A DNA stretch of 64,000 nucleotides from Spinacia oleracea (Eukaryota > Streptophyta > Magnoliopsida > Caryophyllales > Amaranthaceae): assembly GCF_020520425.1 (NCBI RefSeq), contig NC_079491.1, positions 33,223,449 to 33,287,448 of the forward strand. The letters run 5' to 3'. The translations under genes and the position numbers were made by a program. Under the pieces are notes generated by a model. The model did not search any database and was not told the origin of the DNA. It saw nothing but the letters and a program-made list of their open reading frames with translations. Below are positions 51,440 through 61,000 of the stretch, one piece after another; positions within the stretch are counted from its first letter, which is position 1, and each line of letters starts with the position of its first letter.

Positions 51440-52324
51440 CTTGATTTTCCCAGTTTTTCTTCTACAGTTGGTTCTTCCTTCATAGGGGTCTGAGATTGTT
51501 TCCGGGGGGTGAGAGTGTTGAGAGGTAACTGATGTGGTGTATCAGAAAACTATATGACATCTAAATTTCTTTGAAAATATAAACTCTTATTTCTCAATCA
51601 ATTGATAACAATGGTTCTGACTTCTGAACTAGAATGAAACCATAAAATGGACAAAGGCCACTGCTATTGCAGCTCCCATTAGCAGGAGGCTAACTTGTAA
51701 GCTGAGCCATTCTTCTACCCAAATCTGTCATGCTTGGTTAAATAGTAACAGTTGGAGCTCCTAAACAATCAGAAAACGTAATCAAATAAAGATTGTCAAC
51801 CAAGCTCAAAGGCTTGTTATAAAATGAAGTCCATAACAGTTGGATTTATTGTGTTTTATTGCTTGAGACGTTTGAGTCTTCTACCTTACTTTCCTAAATA
51901 TTTGAATCTACAGGTTGTTGAAGAAAAAATGGATCAGATATGGAGGAAGCATAACTTTTTGGTGGTGCATGGATCTTTCACGTGTAAATATTGGCTCATT
52001 TGGCTATATTTTTTTGGTGATGATAATAAACTTTACGAGGAAGCATGACTTTTTGGTGGTGCATGGATCTCACACGTGTAATTAATGGCTCTTTTGGCTA
52101 TATTTTTTTTGTAATTATCGTAACCTTTTAACTTGAATTGTGATACGATATCATCTTTAGGGCGTACTTATATATGTAAATACTAGCAAGGTACTTCATT
52201 TTGTATATTGTCAAATGATTGAACAATTATGTAATTATGGTTTTCGATGAATGTAATTCTCGTCATCCTTGATTTGCAGGATTTAATTTATACATGTATT
52301 TATTATATTTATGAAATGCAACAA
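51440..52324. other. Intergenic DNA with a 94-bp tandem duplication
   Basis: No supported gene. Units 51943-52036 and 52037-52130 are near-identical (gaggaagcat, ggtggtgcatggatct, ggctatatttttt in both). On the minus strand, 51732 to about 51630 could be read as a short terminal exon after a cag acceptor, encoding a hydrophobic stretch LLLMGAAIAVAFVHFMVSF and a stop. No partner exons were found. Confidence 0.45.
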
Positions 52325-52713
52325 CCAATAATATTGTAATATACCCGTTGCTTTGGGGGAAAACAAGTCGTTGCTAACTCTAATGCAGCGGTTTAAACAA
52401 ATGGCGGTAAATGTCAAAGACCGTAGCATTTGATGAAAATAGCTACTACAATAAATCTAAGGCAACAGTTCATGGTAAATTAAACAAAGCGTTGTAATAG
52501 ATGTAAAAAGATGTTGCAAAAACCTCTATCGCAACGGTTGGTAATAATTGTCAAGTTATCGTTGCAATATCGTGGTGGAACCGTTGCATTACACCTAAAG
52601 CAACGGCATCAACTGCAACGGTTGTTAAACCGTTGTAATAGGGATATAGCAACGGTTATCCTGTCTACTGCAACGGTTATTGGCCGCTGCATATTGTCGT
52701 TTATGTAGTAGTG
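52325..52713. mobile_element. CACTA transposon terminal segment with subterminal repeats
   Basis: The right end reads gtagtagtg, the inverse of the CACTAC terminus of En/Spm (CACTA) elements. Inside it, the motif gcaacggtt or its inverse (aaccgttgc) and variants recur about a dozen times over 390 bp in both orientations, as expected of transposase-binding subterminal repeats. No left CACTA end was found, so this may be a truncated or remnant end. Confidence 0.72.
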
Positions 52714-52964
52714 AAAGGCCTACAACAAAACACAAGCAATAAAACGATGAAAACAATTGTTGACAAGTAAGAATTCATTCATTCATACCCCTCATAAAGG
52801 TTTATTTTGGATAAGCTACAAACTACCAGTGAACACTGGTTTGAGAGTAACATAATAATTATATCTAAAGCCTAGAAAAATATTAGAAATATCATAGAAA
52901 GCAATAGATAAGAAAAATAAAAGTAAAGGAAGGATAATGATGATAAAATAAAGAAAAATACAGG
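52714..52964. other. Intergenic, nothing recognised
   Basis: AT-rich linker between the CACTA end and an L1 fragment. Confidence 0.3.
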
Positions 52965-53345
52965 TTTAGTCACCCGAGATGATAAAGGCGCTTTACTGAT
53001 GGTGGGAGAAAAGACTCTTCACTCGGAGGCCTCCATCCTTTTTGCTGAAGTTTCGGTAGAAGGATCAAGAGTGTTATCGTCGATGGGTGTAAAAACATCA
53101 TCATAAAGGGAGACAATTTCGTGATGATCAACTCAACGAATCAAGTATGGCATGTCCCGTGCTAAATTAATGGATTAATTGAAGATGCGAAGAGGGACTT
53201 GTCTAATTTTGATTATTTCGATCAACCGCTAGTAAAGCGGCGGGTTTCATGACTGTCAAAGGAAGCTCTTGTATTTTCTATGCCGATTTGGTTTTCTTCT
53301 TTTGACCCCTTCCTTTCCCTCATCATCCGCAAGGATGAGTTAGGT
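52965..53345 (+). pseudogene. L1-type LINE RNase H fragment
   Basis: The plus strand reads LVTRDDKGALLMVGEKTLHS, then GDNFVMINSTNQVWHVP and LIEDAKRDLSNFDYFDQPLV in shifted frames. These resemble the RVT_3 RNase H domain of plant L1 ORF2 (an RD..G motif, then EGDN, then a W.vP segment). Strongly decayed. Confidence 0.6.
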
Positions 53346-53632
53346 TGTCCCTCTCCGAGAGTCTAATTGGATTTTCGTTCCTTATCAAAATAAGTAAATG
53401 AAAAGGTTCTAGGTCACGAAAGGACCAAATTCAGAAGATACCCCTTATGTTAGGAGTCTTAGACTACTCCTCCCTCTGTCTCTTTTTGTTTGCCCCATTT
53501 GCTATTGTGGTTCGTCCCCAAAAGATTGTTCTGTTATTGAAAATGCTCATGAGACCACAATATTTACTCTCACATAATTACATTTGGTCCCAACATTTTT
53601 GTCTCTTCTCTATTCCACCCACCCAACTCTTA

Positions 53633-54930
53633 TGCCCTGTTTGGTTAGGAGCTATTAGTTGTTAGCTGGTTTGACTAGCCGTTGGCTGCTTGTATTAGTT
53701 GGTTTAACTAGCTGGTTGAATTAGCTGTTTGTGTAAAAGTGTTTGGTAAATAGTTGTTTAATGTGTGAAATGACCATTGAGTATACTTTGTTGTTGGATA
53801 CTTTGTTTCTTATTAGTATTAGAAAATAGTTTATTACTATGTTAATTATCTTCTCTTTATTTTTTAAATAAGCATAGAATAAATAAAATAAATTTATTTC
53901 CCCTTAAAAAAATTAAAACAATAAAATATATATTTTTTAAAAATTTGTTCTTAATTTAATATTTTTAATACATAATTTATAGGATAAATTATTTTTTACC
54001 AGCAAAAAAGTCAAAAAATTATTTTTTTACCACCTAAAAAACTAAAACTTGTATTTTACCACCTAATTTTTTTAAAACTTGTTTTTTACCACCTAAAAAA
54101 TGGAAAAAATAGATGAAAATGTTATGTGAGGGGCCACAATAACGGTAATATTTCATATATGTTCTTTTCTTCCATGAATTCATGTATTTGACTCTCTTCT
54201 CTTCCCCCGCTTTCCTATCTTCCATGAATTCACATAATTTTTCAGTACCATTAATTCATAAAATTAACAAAATTTAATGAAAATAAAGAGAGAAGGGTGA
54301 AAGAGTTAATGAAAATCACAAAGGGAATGTAAAAAATTGGAGGGAAACTGAATTAGATAGTCACACATAAAGGTTTCATCTATTTTTTTCGTTTTCAGGT
54401 GGTAAAAGTAAGTTTTTTTAAGGTGGTAAATACAAGTTTTAGTTTTTTAGGTGGTAAAATACAAGTTTTAATTTTTAGGTGGTAAAAAGCAATTTTTGAT
54501 TTTTATAGATGGTAAAAACAATTTGTCCTAAATTATTGATATGCAAATACAGAAATATTAGTAATGATGTTATAAACATGATTGTAATAGTTTTAATTAA
54601 GTACGTCAACGTACTAATATAAATTTTATTACAACAAGTAATGAGTAGTAAATGGGGTAAAGGAAATAATGTAGAATGCTAAGGTTGTTAAGTGTTGTAA
54701 TTTTAGTCAATATTATGACAAAATAGTAATTTTATATTCACTTTCTCAAACCTTTAATTGCAAAAAGCTCTTATATTGAGCCTTTTGAGAAATAACTTTT
54801 TCACCCAAAAATTCTCTTTCAAATCTCTAAGCACCAAACACTCCCCATTAATTTTTTAAAAAAGTCAAACCTCTAATTCACCTCAAAAATCTTTTTTTTC
54901 CTCAAACCTCTCATAACAAAACACCCTCTT
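53633..54930. mobile_element. hAT-like MITE interrupted by a foldback element
   Basis: The left end gccctgtttggttaggag and the inverse of the right end (agagggtgttttgttatgag) are imperfect inverted repeats of the hAT MITE style. Internal words such as ttagctggtttgactagc (left) and caaatctctaagcaccaaacac (right) are typical of such elements. The foldback copy at 53980-54530 lies inside. Boundaries are by eye and no clean 8-bp duplication was confirmed. Confidence 0.5.
53980..54530. mobile_element. Foldback-type MITE, copy 2
   Basis: Same architecture as copy 1. The left arm (53980-54110) has tandem units of about 30 bp with ttaccacctaaaaaac and taaaacttg; the right arm (54398-54530) carries the inverse. 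The ends are taggataaatt and aatttgtccta. Flanks aattta (left) and aattat (right) may be a degraded target duplication. The centre shares words with copy 1 (atgaattca, gagggaaa-like), supporting one family. Confidence 0.82.
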
Positions 54931-55095
54931 AGTAAAATATGTATTGAGTATAGGGTAAATAATTAGGGACGACGAATTAATTTTGTGAGGTGTACTTTCT
55001 GGTCAACCGACCGGTGTAACCTTCCTGCCCAATCGGCAATCAGTCAATCATCCATGAAGTCATAATTTTGTTCGACAAGAGAAGTACCGCGCAAA

Positions 55096-58000
55096 ATGAA
55101 GGCGTTTCGAACCGCATACACCGTAGCATTTCGCCCTATCACCTTAAACCCTAACCTTTCCCCAAATTTCTCAATTTCTTTCCCAAAACCCCCTTCCATT
55201 TCTGTTTTTCTCTCTCCTTCCCGCCCAAGAATCTCAACGTTTCGCTCCGCATTTTCAAGCTCTTCTTCGGCACCTTCAACAATGGCGGATGGCGGAACTC
55301 CTACTCCTTTCGATGGTACGTTGGGGCCCCAGTTCGAAAGCTTCCGAACCCAACTTGACGAGTCTGGCAATTTGCGGGAGAGAATTCGAAATGTTGCCGT
55401 GGAAATTGAGTCTGTGAATAGGATTATGCATGCTAATCTTCTTCTTGTTCATCAATCTCGCCCTATTGCTGGTATATTTTGCATTGCTACTTTCTTACGT
55501 TTTCCCTTGATTTTTCCAATTTTATTTAGCGTATTGACTGTTGTATCTTTTTCTGGCAAGTTTGGTGAAATTTGAGCTTATTATGTGTGAAGTTGGTTTT
55601 ATTATATTTTAATTTGCATCACATTTTTCGTTTAATACTGGTTTTCTCTGTTTGATGAAAATGTGATGATTTATGGAGTATGAGTTAATATTTTGAGTAT
55701 GAGTAATGGAATTTTTTTTGGGGGATATACTGTGGAGACGGATCTAGAAATTTAAATTGGAGTCCAAATGTCAACCAAAAAATAATACTTTGTATTATAT
55801 GAAGTATTAGTTGTTTTTTGAAACAATAACAACTAGTAAATTCAGTATGTACATAACTAGACAATTAGAAGTTATAAATTTTCACGAAAAATAAAGACTC
55901 CTATTAAATTATTAGACGAATATGATAATTCACAATTAGACAAAATTAATACTGATGATATGATGACAACTGTTGGCAAATCTTTTTAACTTGTTCTATC
56001 AGAGAAATCATATGGTTATCATTCAGAGCAGCCAGGAATTTAACTCGAGTTATCGTTTTCCGTACATAATAATAAACTCAATCACTTCAATTATATTTCA
56101 AATTATAGTGTAGATGAATAAAGGTAAAAGGTCATCAGTTAACCTTTATTATATTCCGTAATGATAAATCTAATTATCCAAAGCTTCGATAATCATTTAG
56201 AATTATGCTATAAACAATCAGAATGTATAACATACTTCCAAGTGATGGATGAATTTGGCAAATTGTGTTGGATCTTGGGAAAAACAAGAACTCCATAAAT
56301 CAAATTGTAAAATTATGTGAGCAACAACATCAAAAGGAAACAGTGGTGTGACAGTTGCTTTTGGCGGGTGCTTGTGCAGGCGACTAGAAATATTGTAGGC
56401 AGCCATTCATTTTTTTTAGTAGGAGAATTATTTTACTCCTTACTATGTTTATATTTGATGTGAACTGACAACAAAAGGAAAATTTGCAAACAAACTCTGA
56501 CATTTTTCTTTACTATTTACACTATATCTTCATTAGGAGAATATATATGTCATATTTTTTCTACTTAATACTACCAGAATTTAGAATACTTGTAATTTTT
56601 TTTTCTAAAATAGTGGGGGTCCCTTAGGACCCCTCCAAGTCCGCCTAATTAAACTCCATCCCGACCCCATGGAATCCCAATCTTACCTTACCTTCCTCTT
56701 CTATTTCGAGGTTTGCTCTGGCATACTTTCCAACAGTATGTGGTAATCCCAAATTATAATTTTTCATTTTTTAATTCACTATATGTTGGCAGAGACTTGA
56801 TGATTTCGAAGTGCATAACTTTTTCTAGTATATTCAATTTATGTTTGTAATAGCAAATAAAGCAAACATCTCCTGCGAAATACTGTTGACAGCTTATTAT
56901 CAATTCTTTGTTTGAGAAATGGGTGATCATTTATTGGCAAAGCTTGGGAAATGGGTGATCCTTATCCATGAACTTTTTATATTTTTGGGCATAATTTGAT
57001 TTCTGAAAACTTGCAATACTTGATCTTTGAGTAAGTTTGTAGTGGCCTGATCTAGGGATTTGGTAGTTAACAAGAAGTTGGATAAATATTTTTTCAAGAG
57101 TTTGAATCATTCCGAAGGTGAACCAAACAATATGAGTAAGATATGCAATCCATTCCATGATTAAACCAAACGCATGTAGATAAATATGAGAATCTCAATG
57201 CTTACCTCCCTAGTATAGGTTCCCAATCCCTTCCATTCCAGTTTGTTTATCCAAACACCCTTGTAGTTTTATGGAAATTTGTACATAAAGTTAAGCCACA
57301 TGAGCTGCAGTTAGTTCTTATATTTATCATTGATTAATACTTGTCGGGTTATTTTACCTTCGAATATAGAGGTGTTAGAGAAGGCTAAGTCACAAATTGG
57401 TGTGCTTAAGGAGCACTTCAATCAGCTTGCCGAGATCATTCGAGAGTCCCCTGGTCAGTACTACAGGTAAGTGAAATTGAAGTTAGAAGGTGGATATTTG
57501 AAATATGATTTTTTCGTGTTTTTGTTAGGAGTTGGTATGATTTTCCCCGATGCTAATCGTTTGTTTTATATTCAGATACCATAATGATTGGAGGAGTGAA
57601 ACTCAGACAGTAGTTTCGTTGCTTGCATTTATGCATTGGTTAGAGACTGGGAGTCTTCTTTTGCATCCTGAAGCACAAGAGCAGCTTGGATGTACGGTTA
57701 ATTCCCCTTCAGCTTTTCATTTTAGCCATCAGTTTGTATGGTTTTTATTTGTCGTATCAGGATGTTGTTTAAGATACTTCTATTCCAAGTATAATGTCAA
57801 TCTAGCCTTGCTGTGGAATAATGGAAATTATTTTACTGAAAATATTATTAATCTTATACAATATACACAGATACACTACGTAGGACTTAGCTTAGTGATA
57901 TTAGAGAATTTTTTTCCTCAATTAGGACTACTTTTACTTTAGCAACTCTTGTATGGGAAGTTGGAAACATATGACTAGGAGGTGGCCTAAAATTTGGATA

Positions 58001-61000
58001 GGTAGACATGAGCAATTGTTTTTACCAAGATGGATCAAGTATTCAAGTGTAACCTTATTGTGTTGTGTAATTGTGATATACATATAGGAATACAGGTGAA
58101 ACATTAGCGCCTCCTACCTTAATGCTTTAACTAAGTGAGTAAAGAAAAGCTTCTAATAAGCTTTATCTTTAAAACAAGCAATGGATGAGGTACAACGAGT
58201 TGCGCTAACGCGCTTTGGTCCAAAAGCTCCGCTTAAGCGACGTAGTACCAAAAGCTCATCGAGCTTTAGGTTGTTTACATGCAAAATCTTCGCTTAATTC
58301 TTAACGCGCTAAGCGTGTAAACAAAAGCATAGATTTAGTGAATCTCTGAAAGCTTCGCTTAAGCTCAACTTCGAGCTTTAGGGAATCAATAACCTTAGAA
58401 TTCTTTTGAGAATGACTTTGGGACTCGGGCCCGAAGTTGTCTTGCCTTGCGGAGTCAGGCATTTCTCTATTCCTCACATCATTAAGGTATGAAGTAGCGT
58501 ATGCGAAGCGAATACAATTCATATAATACAATAGTGGAAACTATAGCTATAGTTCTATGGTTATAAGGAAAGAAGAGGAAGTAGAAAACTCAATTCCTTA
58601 TATCCAAGATAGTCTATAAAGGTTTCGTTGTATCTATTAGGGGTGAGCACATCAGGGTACCTGTCAAATTTCAGGAAGTTCTATGTTGCAACAGGTTCCT
58701 AAAAATGAGAACTGGTTCCAGTTCAGGGTACTCTGTCATTTTAAAAATTTAAATAATTATTGTTAATTTATTGAAAAAAAAGTTACTTTATGGTTTGGGC
58801 TTTAATTGCTTTATAGTTTGGGATTAAATTGTAATTCTGTAATTATATTTCCTAAAAATTAGCTTTGATTGTTTTATATTTTGGGCATATGAAGAATTTT
58901 AATATTTTGGTCCCTTATTTTGGGTATTTTATATTAGAATTTGTGTGTATGGGGTATTTTGTTTAGTGTTAACCGGAACCGGAACTTGCACAACAGGTTC
59001 CGGTTCCGCAACGGCAGGTTCCTAACAGGTTCCGGTTCCAATTAAGGGTACCCTAACTTTTTGCTCCCCCCTAGTATCAGACCGTGATTAAGGCATGGGG
59101 CAGCTAGCTATTAGGTAGCCGGGCGGAGATTTACCTCTGAAGAAGTTTCCTTTAACACTCAACGTTTGTGTTGCAAGGAAATGAGGAACTTTACTACGAG
59201 TTCCCGGAATCATGGTGTGACCCACGGACCAAGGTATTCCTGGGTTGGAGATTTTCTTTGCTGAAGCAAGAGATCTGGAATTGATCAAGACCCGGTTTAA
59301 GGAAAAACCGGAAGTCTTCTGTAAATTCATGATATGTTTGTTTACAGACCTTGTTTACCTGTGTCACAATGCATTGTATGGGTCCTTTCGTGACTGATGT
59401 CAGTAACCTATATTTATAGCATATATATGTCTTGCATGTATTGACTAACTTCAGGAATTTGAGTGTAGTTGGTCGATTTGGACACATTAAAAACTCATCT
59501 TCGTGGAGGTTGTTTGAGACTGACAAACTTGGAGTTATAGAATCGTATATAGTTTGATGACCTCGTACTGACCCTATTAGGATTTAACAGTCTCAATTGG
59601 TGAGCATTGAGGAAAGATCCAAGTTGTAGGATCTTACCAGACACTAAGGCCTATATTTTAATTATTTGCATTTGATATGTGGAAAATTAGTCAACAATGC
59701 TCTTGTCCCTCAATAGTTATCACACTTCCCTTTCGGGAAGGTAGTAAAAACTTCACACTGTATTTTTATTTTTTCTTCTTTATCTTACTTTTTCTTCTCC
59801 TTCTGCACAATTGACAATTTTTTTTAATCTCTGTGCTAATGTAAGTTGTGAAGATTATTGAGGAAAAGAGGGATTATTAATTAGTCGAGAGTCATATAGA
59901 TTATGAGTGTTCATGTTAAGAATTTTTTAACTTTTAAAGAGTAACACTTATCCTTGGTTTTACAACTTAACCTTGCATATTCATCTTCAATTGCTTCTCA
60001 AGAAGTAAGGCCATCCTATTTTGTTGTTTTGATACTAATGTTAAGTTTAGCCCTGTATATTAGGCATCATAACCAATGTATTCACAAGCAAATGTTCTAA
60101 GACACCTAGATTCATGGAGGCTAGACATGTAGTGAGAGGTCAACGTGCATGTTGAAGGGAATTGAGGGACAAATTCTCAGCAACAAAATTAAACTGTAGT
60201 GATATAGAAAAATTTCTCACATACATCATGTCATCATAAGTACCATCTTCTATGAAAAATATTAGGGATTCTTCTACTTTTTTTTATCAATGAAAGATTT
60301 AAAAGCTCTGTGACCAAAGGCACACTTCTTGTGGCTGGGTGTCTTTGGGTCCTTTATTGCATCTCGATAAAAGCTCCTTTCCTAGGCCACAAAAGCAATC
60401 ACCACTTGCGCTTCACACTATCACACATTAGTGCCTGTATTGTACCACAAAGCAAGTTTGCTAATGCTAAAGTTAATGCCACCTCATCATTCTTTTTATT
60501 TTTCCAATGAAAACTATTTTAGGACAAGTCTTGTGGTATGACATGTAGCATCATTTCTATTTAAAAACCTTAGGTTGGTGAACTACCCTCACTCTTTTGT
60601 CCTCGAGAGCACCTTCTGTAGCATTTGATTTGATCTGTTTAACCCGCAGTGTCAAAGATGTATTTGTTGTGATAAAGGTATGGTGCTTTGTATGTAAGTG
60701 ACAGAACTGATGATCACTTAGCATTGTTGTGTCAGATATCCAAATATCACCATGAGCTTCAGTGCTTCAGTGCATCATCATGAGATTTCACTTGTCCTTT
60801 TTGGGTTTTATCAAAATGGAATCACTCTTGAGCTCTAGCCTTAGGGTGTCACAAGTTATAATCAGGTATATCCTTGCGTTGAAGTGCATGTCTTGGTCCA
60901 TAGTTCCTTTTATATTGGGTGATATTATTCCTTTTAATGAAGTTCTTCATTACATATCAAATAAGTAAAACCGGATATTTATATAAAAACCTTAAACAAT

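Noticed and set aside
55044..55370. 108-codon minus-strand frame over Translin exon 1
   Set aside because: Shadow of the Translin presequence exon, which has the conserved domain and correct donor site.
59088..59526. Two minus-strand frames after the hAT-like MITE
   Set aside because: They overlap each other in different frames, lie in an intron and carry no known domain.
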